Positions 1-9,648 of a stretch of 64,000 nucleotides of DNA are shown piece by piece; positions within the stretch are counted from its first letter, which is position 1, and each line of letters starts with the position of its first letter. Source of the DNA: Capsaspora owczarzaki ATCC 30864 (Eukaryota; Opisthokonta; Filasterea). Position numbers and translations under genes: made by a program. Below the pieces are notes generated by a model. That model saw only the letters and a program-made list of their open reading frames with translations. It was not told the origin of the DNA and ran no database searches. The stretch spans positions 847,534-911,533 of the forward strand of contig NW_011887292.1 in assembly GCF_000151315.2 (NCBI RefSeq), given 5' to 3'.

Positions 1-627
1 CGAGACGTCGCCAAGGATGCTGACAACAAGAAGAAGGCTGCCGAGCCCTCTGCCGATGGCAAACTCAACCCGCTCTCCGTGCTGTCCAAGTTCGACGAGG
101 TTCTCAGCGACGACAGCATTCTCGTGGCTGACGGTGGTGACTTTGTTGGCACTGCGGCGTACATTGTGCGTCCGCGCGGCCCTCTGCGTTGGCTCGATCC
201 CGGTGCGTTCGGCACGCTGGGTGTTGGCGGCGGCTTTGCCCTCGGCGCAAAACTCGTGCGCCCGGATGCCGATGTCTGGGTGATTTACGGCGATGGCTCG
301 CTTGGCTACAGCGTGGCAGAGTACGACACCTTCACCCGGTTTGGTCTGCCGATCATTTCCATTGTCGGCAACGACGCCGGATGGACCCAGATTGCTCGCG
401 AGCAAGTCCCCATGTTCAACACCTCTGTCGCCTGCGCTCTCGCCTACACGGATTACCACACGGTCGCCGATGGTTTCGGCGGCAAGGGCTTTGTCGTGCA
501 CACGCTCGAGGAACTCGGCGCAGCTTATGCACAGGCTGTCCGCATCACTCGCGAGCAGAAAAAGCCCGTCCTCATTAACGTTGTGATTGGCAAGACCAAC
601 TTCCGCGAGGGCTCCATTTCCGTGTAA
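1..627 (+). CDS. ILVBL: ILVBL/HACL2-type thiamine-diphosphate enzyme, C-terminal part (5' cut by window)
   Basis: The frame is open from base 1 to the TAA at 625-627 and gives about 208 C-terminal residues; the rest lies upstream. The ThDP/Mg-binding signature is present: a GDG (in GDGSLGYSVAEYDTF) followed about 27 residues later by the ND of GNDAGWTQ. The stretch LAYTDYH and the ending FREGSISV closely resemble human ILVBL (ending FRDGSIAV). This separates it from plain acetolactate synthase and from HACL1. ILVBL is an endoplasmic-reticulum 2-hydroxyacyl-CoA lyase acting in alpha-oxidation of fatty acids and in phytosphingosine breakdown. No intron is visible in this part. The family assignment is firm; the substrate is inferred from the family. 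Confidence 0.88.
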   Translation, partial: RDVAKDADNKKKAAEPSADGKLNPLSVLSKFDEVLSDDSILVADGGDFVGTAAYIVRPRGPLRWLDPGAFGTLGVGGGFALGAKLVRPDADVWVIYGDGSLGYSVAEYDTFTRFGLPIISIVGNDAGWTQIAREQVPMFNTSVACALAYTDYHTVADGFGGKGFVVHTLEELGAAYAQAVRITREQKKPVLINVVIGKTNFREGSISV

Positions 628-1630
628 AAGTGCAAAAAAACACAAAGAACGTTCTTGCTGTGGTTTTATGCATGTGTTTTGCTGCGCTTGTCGTGAATAC
701 AAAACGGCTCGTTCTTTATCATCGAATTGTTGTTGACAATGAGAGCAGTCCGCCATGAGTAGCAGTGTCCCTTTAGCACATTTATTGCATGCGCTGGTCG
801 TGATTCATGGTCTAGTGGGATGGTTGCCAAAGTGGTCACTTTGAACCACGCTACCGCTCTTCCTTGGTCTCACAACCCGCCCGCTTTAAACGTATTTGTG
901 TAATAATATTATTATGTATATTATTTTTGAAAAGGAGGCGGTCGGATACGACAGGTGCTGCACCTGGCGTCAAGCAAAAGCCAAGGCGTTGAACTCATCG
1001 CGCCATGACTCTCACCCCGGCATTGCCGGGTTTATTTTGGCATGCACTGATTCCATCGCGTGCTATTGTGTGTTGCATGGTGTTAAACTGTCGTTATCTT
1101 GCGTTTGTGTGCGCGGCGCTGGTACCGAGGTGCGCATTGAAGTTTTTTCAGTTGCTGGTTTATAATTTTGCCGATCAGCCTCAATTTGTCGAAGACGCGT
1201 CATTGGAAAAATCAGAACATACCAAATCACTTCATTTCCCAGTACAAATCAGCTGTGAGGCTCTGGATTACACGGGCTGGATATTTGGAGCTATGGGCCA
1301 TAAGCTGGTGGTTCGAACGAATCGAAGTCTTCCAAATTTGATTTTGAGCCGACCGCCAGGCATCTTCGCACACGTCTACCAGTGAACTATCGAATTTTTA
1401 ATACTGCAAAACATGAAACATGAAGATCGACAGAGACAACGGTCGTTTCTATTGGGTTTTGTCGCTTTTTTTGCTGGTCCCATTCGGACTTGCTCTCAAT
1501 CTTCACTCGAACCTCAGGAAAAACAAAAGCACTTCCACATTCATTCTAGCACATGCTTCAGTAGTGATTCCAGGTCAAGGTCCGGGCAAGTTCGAGTAGG
1601 AGCAATCTAGAGAGGCCGAAAACCCGAACG
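628..1630. other. Intergenic region, about 1 kb, no gene recognised
   Basis: The region between the ILVBL-like stop and the convergent TDP2-like stop contains only short open frames without domain motifs. AT-rich tracts lie near 895-930. I see no convincing RNA gene; two tRNA-like words near 812 and 1311 do not fold. It presumably holds both 3' UTRs. Confidence 0.4.
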
Positions 1631-2485
1631 CTACAATTGGACTTCAGCAACTAGCCCGAAATGATCGGAAAGATAAAACGAGCTGTCGGCTTCGACACAG
1701 GGACTATTGCCAATCATCTTGAGCGAGGTGACCTTGGCACGCTTGGTGACAATGCGGTCGAAACGGCAAGTAAACCCAAATCCGTCCGCGTGATACTTGT
1801 TCTTGGTGCTGTCCCAGGTAAACTGCAGCTGCGACCGCTCCTTTGGATTCAATAAACAATAAGCGGAGAACGCATCCACATAGCCATCGTGTGCAAAGTG
1901 TTCATTCTCGTTCTCGCGCGCGTTGAAATCGCCCGCAATGACAATGCTGTTGGTTGCGCTTCGCGTGCTCTGACTGGCCTTGATGGCCTGTGCGAGTGCC
2001 TGAAATTGTGCAGAGCGTTGACTTGTGCCTGTTTTAAACGGGGCGAGATGGCAGCTCGCGACGGTGATTGTTGGCGGCGACGACGCGGCGTTGTCATCAG
2101 AAGAACCGAAACCAGACGCATCGTCGCGTGGCACTTTGAATGTGGCGAAAACCGCTGGTCCTGCCGTCGACGCCAGCTCAAGACGCTCCAGCCAGGGCTG
2201 CTTGACGAGGATGCAGCTCCAGCCGCAGTGGGACGGCGCCGAGTTGACAAACTCCCAGCCGAGCTCGCGAAACAGTTTCGAAAGTGATTCAAACGTCTTT
2301 TGGTGCGCAGGCATTCGCGAGTCGCTCGGGACGGGAAACTCTTGCAGGCACAGGATGTCTGCATCATGGTCGAGCATGCCAAAGGCCAGCCGCTCGAGCT
2401 TGGTCGCAATGGTCTCGCCTGGAGGCGACGCGTCGGAGATGTCCAACCCGGAAATGTTCCACGTCAAGATTCGCAGGCGGGGCAT
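1631..2485 (-). CDS. TDP2: Endonuclease/exonuclease/phosphatase-family protein, TDP2-like
   Basis: A single-exon frame of 284 residues starts at the ATG at 2485. It carries the four motifs of tyrosyl-DNA phosphodiesterase 2 in order: TWNISGLD near residue 8, CLQEFP near residue 46 (metal-binding Glu), GDFNAREN near residue 186 and SDHFGLVAEV at the C-terminus (catalytic His). The spacing fits the DNase I-like fold. TDP2 hydrolyses 5'-phosphotyrosyl bonds left by trapped topoisomerase II and is Mg-dependent. The protein starts almost at the catalytic domain, so the N-terminal ubiquitin-binding region of animal TDP2 is absent. The similar GDxN motif of other EEP members makes a different phosphodiester substrate possible. 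The TWNIxGLD signature favours TDP2. Confidence 0.72.
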   Translation of the reverse strand: MPRLRILTWNISGLDISDASPPGETIATKLERLAFGMLDHDADILCLQEFPVPSDSRMPAHQKTFESLSKLFRELGWEFVNSAPSHCGWSCILVKQPWLERLELASTAGPAVFATFKVPRDDASGFGSSDDNAASSPPTITVASCHLAPFKTGTSQRSAQFQALAQAIKASQSTRSATNSIVIAGDFNARENENEHFAHDGYVDAFSAYCLLNPKERSQLQFTWDSTKNKYHADGFGFTCRFDRIVTKRAKVTSLKMIGNSPCVEADSSFYLSDHFGLVAEVQL

Positions 2486-2873
2486 TGACGTTCGACAGTA
2501 TGATAGGATGACTTTAAGATTGCAGCGGGATGCAATTCTGTAAATAAATGCAGTGATTGGTTTGTTTGAGGTGGGGGGGGGGGAAATGAAAGAGATTGTT
2601 GGTTGTTGCGAGTCAGAGGATTCAGAAACTCAGAAGGATTTTTACAACAAAAGACGACTGACAAGTGATGAACAATGACTGGCAATCCTTGAAACCACAA
2701 CAATGAAAGTGATACGCGAAAGCAACTTCAAATCCCAAGGAGCCTCAGAAAAAGCCGCTCAACGCACCATTGTTTCAGGTCACAACAAGTTGTGCGACAA
2801 TGTTTATTCATTGTTGTCTCACACCCGATAAAACGCACAGCAGACATCGTGGAAATACTCGGGCATTGACCCG
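2486..2873. other. Intergenic gap between TDP2-like and FARSA
   Basis: About 390 bases hold the 5' flank of the TDP2-like gene and the 3' end of FARSA, both on the minus strand. A G-run sits near 2573-2583. No gene or structured element was recognised. Confidence 0.4.
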
Positions 2874-5544
2874 TTAATGATCAAGGCGGCAGATAGGGTT
2901 GCTGCGGATGACGTTAAAGTCGACCTTGTGGCCGACAAGAGCACGGATGTTGTCAATCTTGTACTTGATCATTGTAGGACTGCGCTCGGGAAATACACAA
3001 GCACACAGTCATTTAAAAAAAAACCAAAGTGAGATGAGCAACGCCATCGTATTTCTGCATTCCCTTGTCCTCCCCATCGCTATCGCCATCGTTCTCGCCT
3101 TCACTCTTCGAAATGACATACCGCTCAAGAGAAAGACCCCAAGCAATAACGGAAACGTCTTCAGGCAGACCCATCGGACGCAACATTTCTGGGCGGAAGA
3201 TGCCAGAGTTGCCGAGCTCGACCCACTTCTTGAGACCTTCGTGATAGCTGTAGACCTCCATTGAGGGCTCCGTGTAAGGGTTGAAAGCAGGCTTGAAGCG
3301 GAGCTTCTCAATACCTGTTTGTTCAGTCAAGCGAAAGCGAGTCCCACAACACACAAGTACCAAGATGAGAAGATCATCCAACACGAGAAAAAAAAAAAAA
3401 AGGCCAAAACCACCAACAGAAAACAGCTCCGACTCGCCAACCAATGCAAAGCAATGCACTCACCCATCTTTTTGAAGAACTGGGACAGCAGGCCAATCAA
3501 ATCGCCAAGGGTGAGGTTGCGGTCGGCAACAAGACCTTCAATTTGGTGGAATTCGGCAAGATGGGTGGCGTCCAAGGCTTCGTTTCGGAAGACACGGTCA
3601 ATGCTAAAGTACTTGACGGGCTTGAACTCCTTCTGTTGCGCCAACTGGTACAGCATGCGCGTGCTGACGGCAGTGGTGTGCGTGCGAAGAATGTTCTTTT
3701 GGGCCTCGGCGCGAGACCAGTCGTATCGGTAGCCGATGGAGCCGTAGCCTCCCTTCTCGTGGATCTCGTGCACTCGCTTCAAGTAGTCCTCGGGGAACTG
3801 CGTCGAAGTGGAGGGGTCCTTGATGAAAAAGGTGTCGTGGCTATCGCGTGCGGGGTGCTGTTGCGGCTGGAAGAGGGCGTCAAAGTTCCAGAACGACGAC
3901 TCGACAAAGTTGTTTGTTGGCATTTCGGAAAAGCTACGAGGGAGGGGTGGTGTTTTTTTGTTGTTGTTGTTGTTGTTGTTGGGATGGAAATAGAGAGATG
4001 TGAGCATTCACAAAAACCAGCCAGAGCACGGTTGCACACCACACCCGTTTGTCCAAGCAGCGCTTACCCCATTTCGAGGAAAATGTTGCGGAACTGCGTG
4101 CGAACTTTGAGCAGGGGGTGCAAGTAGCCTCCGCTGGTGGGTGCGCCGAGAGCCTTCAAGTTCTTGTCCTTGAAGGTAACTTCACGCCAAGCATCCCTGC
4201 GCAAAGTAGAAGAGGAGCACGGGTGTTTAAATGAGTTTTTGTTTCTCATTCATTTCCGCGCAGTGGTGCAAACACGCTTAAAGCGAAAAAAAAAAAAAAA
4301 CAAATAAAAAATAAAACAAGACTTGCTTGGTGAGCATGGCAGTCGTCAAGTCAGACTCTGGCTTGACAATCTTGGTGGAGAACTTGTCACCCTTGCCGAT
4401 GGCATAGGCAGTGTAGGTTCTAGACGACAGTCAAGAGTCAGCAAAACTGCTTCAGCTACGATCAACAAACACAAAAATGGCATTTGAGCAGATGGCTCGC
4501 TTACCGGCTAGCAGCCAACTTGAGCTTGCGGAGCTCAGCCAGAGCAGAGTCAGGCACGGTTTGTCCGGCCTGAATCGCAGCCAGCTGTTGCTGAGCCTCG
4601 TCGACGATTGTCTCCACCTGGCAGAGCGAAGAGAGAGAGAGAGAGAGAGATGAGCACGGTCCACTGGAACACAACCGCAACTGCGACGCCTTTCTGCAAC
4701 AACAACAACCCCCCCATTTCGTCGTACAGCGCGGAAGAGCTTGCCGGACGCCTTGTCGAGGCGAATCCACTTGTTCTTCATGGCACGGCCTTGTGCTTGA
4801 CCAGTCGCAGGTCCGAAGCGAGCCTGTCACGTCAGCCCAGCCAATGCAAAACAGTGGGCAACATAATCCACCCTCACCTACTCCAGCACTCAAGAGCAAG
4901 AGCAAAACTCAAAAGCAAGCGTACAGTGAGCTCTGCGAGGGTGGTTCCGTTGGTCTTGTCAATGCCGTTGAAGATGCGGGCGTCGAGCGTGCCCTCCTTG
5001 ACGGTGACGAGGCCTTCCTCTGTCAATGAGACGAGGGTCTTGTCGAACGGCTTTGTCGTGATCATCTGATCGAGATGTGGTTGAGTGAGAGAAGTGCGGT
5101 CAGTGAAGCCATGATGTCAAGGCAAAGAGAGAGAGAGAGAGACACCGCTCCGCTGCGACCACTCGTTTTCACGAAATGCATTGCAAGAACAAAAAGAGCC
5201 GCTCCCCAACTCTTGAAAGATGCGCAGATTCGAGACAACAAGCATTGAATGGAGCGAAGAAGCAGAAGAAGAAAGATCTTTGCTTTTTTTTTTTTTTTTT
5301 TTTTCACAATGCAAAAGCCAGCCATTTTTTTTTTTTTTTTTTTTCCGTTGAACATGCTTCACTCTCTCTCTCTCCATATCATTGCATCATCGTGCTGTAC
5401 CTCGGGGTAGCGCTCGAGGGACTTCATTGCGCCAACGACCGTCTGGTGGTCGGCTTGGATGTTGGCGGCGTACTGCTCCGTGTCTGCAATGACAGTGCCG
5501 GCGTGGAGGTCGTCGAGAATCCGCTGCTGGGTCGCTTCAGACAT
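2874..5544 (-). CDS. FARSA: Phenylalanine-tRNA ligase alpha subunit, cytosolic
   Basis: Nine exons on the minus strand keep one frame: 5544-5401, 5065-4925, 4823-4728, 4617-4505, 4419-4327, 4196-4068, 3933-3464, 3314-3122, 2979-2874 (494 residues; human 508). The N-terminus has the winged-helix DNA/tRNA-binding region ([14 protein letters not shown]). The class II catalytic core includes [20 protein letters not shown], motif 2 around [33 protein letters not shown] and motif 3 GLSLER. The subunit forms an alpha2-beta2 enzyme that charges tRNA-Phe in the cytosol. The intron after exon 5 has a GC donor (AA|GCAAGT); the frame only closes if that GC site is used. Two introns hold long T/A runs (for example near 5285 and 5325). 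The gene is head to head with the carrier at 5842. Confidence 0.95.
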
Positions 5545-5841
5545 GATACAGTTTGTGTGTCAAAAAGAACAAAGAGTGAACTTTGTTTGTAGACATTGAA
5601 ATGCACATTGCAATACAATAAAAAGCATGGTCTGTGTCTTGAAGGTGGGAAGGAACAAAAGCAAATCGTGCTCTTCGTCGGTTCTCCGCTTCCTCGACGC
5701 CGGCAGCGGTCTGCAACTCTGCTCTATGAACAAGCGAAAAAAAAAAACAGAATAACTCTACTTCAAAAGAAGACCAATCCAGTCGGTGAGAGCGAAACTA
5801 AACGCCGATCAGCACAGTCGTTGTTTGTGGTGTCTAATTCA

Positions 5842-7464
5842 ATGCATCATGCGACAGACACCTCACCGATGACGATGATGCACTCAACCACAGCAGCTAC
5901 AACAACAACATCACCAGCTGAAGTCATGACAGCTGCACTCCCGCGCTGGGCTCAACTCGCGCTGCACACTGTCGGAATCAAGCCAGAGTCGGATCCGCTC
6001 AGGGTCATTGGCTATGCATTCTGCCTCAACTTTTGCACACTCACGTCGTTGTACATCATCCAGCCACTGCGCGACGAGCTGGCAGCCAGCGAGGGCGGCA
6101 TCGAGGTCAGTGACTTGTGGTGTTCAATCACTCTGGTCACAGTCACAAGCCAAAGGATCAAACAAATAAAGCACTCACACATACACACACTCACACTCAC
6201 ACATGCGAATATATACCATCATCGTTGACAGAGCTTGCCGTGGCTGTTTATGGCATCGCTGCTCGTCATGCTGGGCGCAAATCGAATCATGGCGCGGGTC
6301 GCTCACAACCGATCGCCTGCACGCGTCGCGCTGCTCGCCTTCCGTTCGTTCATCACTGCATTGATTGCATTCAAGGCAGCGCTGTGGCTGGCACGAGGGC
6401 ACGCGGCGGTGACGTCGTCCCTTGCGATCGTCTTCTTCCTCTGGTCGGGCAGCTTTACACTGCTCTCCATGTCGCTCGATTGGTCGCTCATCTCGCTGAG
6501 CTTTACCAGCGTGCAGTCCACGCAGTTCTTTGGCCTCATTGCCGCAGGCGGGACGCTCGGTCAGATTTTCGGCTCGTTCCTGACCCTGCAATTGATTGAA
6601 TGGACGGGCACCACTGCGCTGCTCCTTGTTGCAGCTGGATTTCTCGTTGGTTCGCTCCACTGCATTCGTGCGCTTGGACAAACACTTGCGTTCCACCCGA
6701 CACTCCCTCATGCTGGCACCGCCGTCGACGGACCCGCCCCCACCGGCAACACGACGTCGAAACACCCGCCGTTGTGGCGGAGCTTGCAAGCGGTGGCTCA
6801 CTCGCCGCTCCTCGTCGGTATCTGTGTCCACGTTATGCTATTCACCTTCACGGCATCGACACTCTACTTTCGAAAGCAACAAATCCTGCTCGACAGCATT
6901 TCGGAGGGAGACTCGCGCACGGGCTTTCGCGCAACGCTCAACGGCCTCATCGGTATCATGACGTTCTTCCTGCAGCTATTTGGCACGCGCCGCATCACGG
7001 CAAAGTTTGGCATGTCTGTCGCGCTGTGCGTCGTCCCGCTCATGTCCATTACGGGCTTTGCGGTGCTCTGGCAATGGCCGCAGCTGAGCACCATCTCGAT
7101 GCTGGTCTTTTTGCGCAAGGTGCTTGGGTTTGCGCTCGACAAGCCCTCACGCGAATCGCTATTCACGCGCGTTGCGCCAAGCGAGCGTCTGATGGTCAAG
7201 AATCTGATCGACACTGTCATTTTTCGCGTGGGCGACGCACTCGGTGCTTCCGTCTACCTGCTTCAAGTGCCACACCACACCACTCCTGCTGCATCCCCAG
7301 CGTCTGCACAGCCGAACGAGCTCGCCATGGCAACGCCGGGACCCGCCATTCCCCTCGAGGCCATTGCGATCGCTGCCAGCTGCTGTTGGCTCGGTGTTTG
7401 CTGGTATCTCGGCTTCCTGTGGCGTCGCGACCATGCGCGTGCAGCTCAGCACCATCCCATGTGA
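5842..7464 (+). CDS. Multi-pass carrier of the ATP/ADP translocase (TLC/NTT-like) family
   Basis: Two exons, 5842-6105 and 6232-7464, give 498 residues. The start MHHATD is the first ATG that fits; the frame is open upstream without another good start. After a polar N-terminus comes YIIQPLRDELA followed by LPWLFMASLLVML. This resembles the YYxLRPxRDExG plus LPWLF signature of the COG3202 ATP:ADP antiporter-like branch of the major facilitator superfamily. About ten to twelve hydrophobic segments follow, with charged loops such as KPSRESLFTRV. Bacterial and plastid relatives exchange nucleotides; what this distant relative carries cannot be read from sequence. Intron 1 contains a CA-rich run near 6178-6200. 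A non-nucleotide MFS substrate is equally possible. Confidence 0.6.
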
Positions 7465-7723
7465 CGTGATCGGCAGCCAAGCATCAGAGCTAAGCTCCAA
7501 ACATGTTTGCTTTCATAGTGTACAAGTGTATATTTTTTCAAAATGGGTTAACAAAAACATTGGAAATGCTTGGCGCGCTGGAATAGAGCCCCGTAGCTTG
7601 AACGTCCAGCAACCTCTCGAACAATCCTTCAGCAAAGCCCATACGTCGATTTTGTATGGTTGTGCTATGACTGGACGAACAAGTCGGAGTTGAATGTCCA
7701 TTGCATTGGGTTTCTTTTGGGTT

Positions 7724-8065
7724 TTATGACGACTTTGCCGCGCTCGCTGCTGGCGTGTTCTCGAGCTTTGGGGTAAAGTTGTTCTTGTCCAGCATTTCAT
7801 CAAGCTTTGTCTGCAGCATTGGCAGCGACGGCGGATCGACAAACAGGTGCGTTTCATCCACGTCGGCGATGATAAACCTCGTCTCGGACGGCTGCTGCGA
7901 GTCGAGATGCAAGAGGAACTGCTTGATTGCAGCGTCACTGTCATTGCAAGTCGGAGTGTTGTTGTGAGTTGCAGGACAGCCGTAGTGATTGGCAAAGGGG
8001 GGGGGTCTGTCTTCCAATGTGCTTCCCTTTTACCATTCAATCAGAACGCCCTTGTGGACGTGCAT
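7724..8065 (-). CDS. GTF2H5: TFIIH subunit GTF2H5/TTDA (Tfb5)
   Basis: Two exons, 8065-8034 and 7937-7724, encode 81 residues (human 71). Joined, the start reads [20 protein letters not shown], which matches human [20 protein letters not shown] almost column for column. It is followed by RFIIADVDETHLFV, the family's second conserved block. The protein stabilises the core of TFIIH through its p52 partner and is needed for nucleotide excision repair and for basal transcription. The first exon codes for only ten residues plus two bases, so single-exon gene prediction would miss the true N-terminus. The gene is head to head with the GLYAT-like gene at 8374. Confidence 0.92.
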
Positions 8066-8373
8066 TGCAAAGTCGTTCAATGACAAAAAAGACTGACTCG
8101 CCCGGAAATGCATCCAAGTAAAATGTGTGAATGAATGCAGTTAACAGTCGTAGTAGAAGTAGTAGTTGTAGTAGTCAACTACAGTACAGTGAGTGAAGTC
8201 AGTTCTGAACAATCCTTTGCTCTCTTGCCATCCATCCCACTCTTGTCGCTCACAATCCCGTCACTTTTGGAGTGAAATTCAATAACTGCACTACTAACTC
8301 TACCATCATCCACATCCGAGTTCAGCTCACTCACCTTTCACTAACACAAACCACAAAACCTCAGAAACACAAA
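8066..8373. promoter_or_regulatory. Shared upstream region of GTF2H5 (-) and GLYAT-like gene (+)
   Basis: About 308 bases separate two divergent start codons. The stretch has a GTAGTA-like imperfect repeat at 8147-8178 and pyrimidine-rich sequence before the plus-strand start. No defined promoter motif was recognised. It is inferred to hold both promoters because of its position only. Confidence 0.35.
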
Positions 8374-9522
8374 ATGTTCCGTGAAATCACCGCCGACGCC
8401 GAGCTCGAAGCGATGGAGCGCCACTGCCTCGAGCACCGCGGGCATTACGGATTGCGCATGGGCTATGTCTTGCACAATGCCAGGCGCGGACGCGTGCCCA
8501 CTGCTCGCTTCTACGCCGACCTGGGAGACGTGACTGCCGGCCGATTTGCCGCTGCTGCGCATGGCGCTGGCACCACCGAGCCGGGTTCGTCACCGACCTC
8601 TGCCGCGAGTCCTAAGAGTGGCGGCGAGAGTGCTGCGTGCACAATGATCATCATGGTGCACCCGACGGCCGACGAAGACACGATCGCGCTCGACGCGACC
8701 ACTCCGGAGGCTGCGCGCGTGCTCATTCACGAGCACTTGACAAACTTTACACTGCTTGGCATTGCGCATCCAAGCAACCCGCAACGACCACGACGGAGCA
8801 TTACATTCTCTGGCTTTGACGATGCCCACTTTACTGAAAACATTCGCCAAGTCTTCCCTCAAGAGTCAGGATTCGTGCTCAAATACCAGTTGAGTGGATT
8901 GTTTTTTGTTGTTGTTGTCGTTCTGAGGTTTTTTTTCCCTTGTACATTCTAAGTGGATGCTGCTGACGACTCACTTTGATTTGCCGCTACAAAAACCCTC
9001 ATTTCTCTGTGCGGAATGCACCATGAAACGTTTCGCTTACACTTCGATCACAGTCCTTGCAAAATGTACTCGGCAACCAACCCAGCGCTCTTTGCGCCAG
9101 AGCTGTACTTGCCCAAGCTCCAAGCGGGATGGACGTTGGGGCCGCTTCGCGCCGAGGACGCGCCGATGGTCAATCAATTGTGGCCCTACTCGTCGCCCGG
9201 CACGCTGGGATTTATCGCAGACCTGATTACCACCTACCCTTCCATGTGTCTGTTTGTCGACGGCACGCCTGCATGCTGGTGCCTCACCCAAAACTACGGC
9301 GCCATGGGCATGCTGCACACAAAGGACGAGTTTAAGCGGCAGGGTCTCGGGAAGATTGTCATGATGGCGCTGTCGCAACATCTCCACTCCAAAAACCACG
9401 TCCCGTTCTTGTATGTCGTTCATCCCAACACCGCCTCTCACGGGCTCTTCAAGTCACTCAATTTCCCTCAAGAAGACCGCGACCAGAGCTGGCTGCTCGT
9501 GCATCCCCCAAAAGACCAATAG
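8374..9522 (+). CDS. GNAT-fold N-acyltransferase, GLYAT-like
   Basis: Two exons, 8374-8888 and 9054-9522, give about 327 residues. The proposed junction uses CA|GTTGAG and a CACAG acceptor; it keeps frame but the donor is weak. The N-terminal half resembles the regulatory half of glycine N-acyltransferases. The C-terminal half has the GNAT pattern: VDGTPACWCL, GAMGMLHTKDEFKRQGLGK with the acyl-CoA-binding R/Q-x-x-G-x-G loop, then NTASHGLFKSLNF. Animal GLYAT enzymes conjugate acyl-CoA with glycine or glutamine for detoxification. The amino-acid acceptor here is unknown. A low-complexity Ser/Pro/Gly insert lies near residues 68-90. Confidence 0.65.
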
Positions 9523-9648
9523 ACCAGCCAAGCTGATCGTGGGAACGAGTGTGTACTGTATGATTTGATATTTGCAACTAATACAAGAGTCATTCATTGG
9601 ATGAAATGATATCGACGAGTACAAGAAGGAAAGAAATTAACAGGAAAA

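Noticed and set aside
810-880. tRNA-Gln-like word with a TTTGAA anticodon-like loop
   Set aside because: The loop is eight bases, there is no T-arm consensus and the acceptor ends do not pair.
1290-1330. GGTTCGAAC, a B-box-like word
   Set aside because: No A box, anticodon stem or acceptor stem at the right distances.
896-1385. Two overlapping plus-strand frames of 89 and 126 codons
   Set aside because: No domain, atypical composition and no splice context; likely chance frames in the intergenic region.
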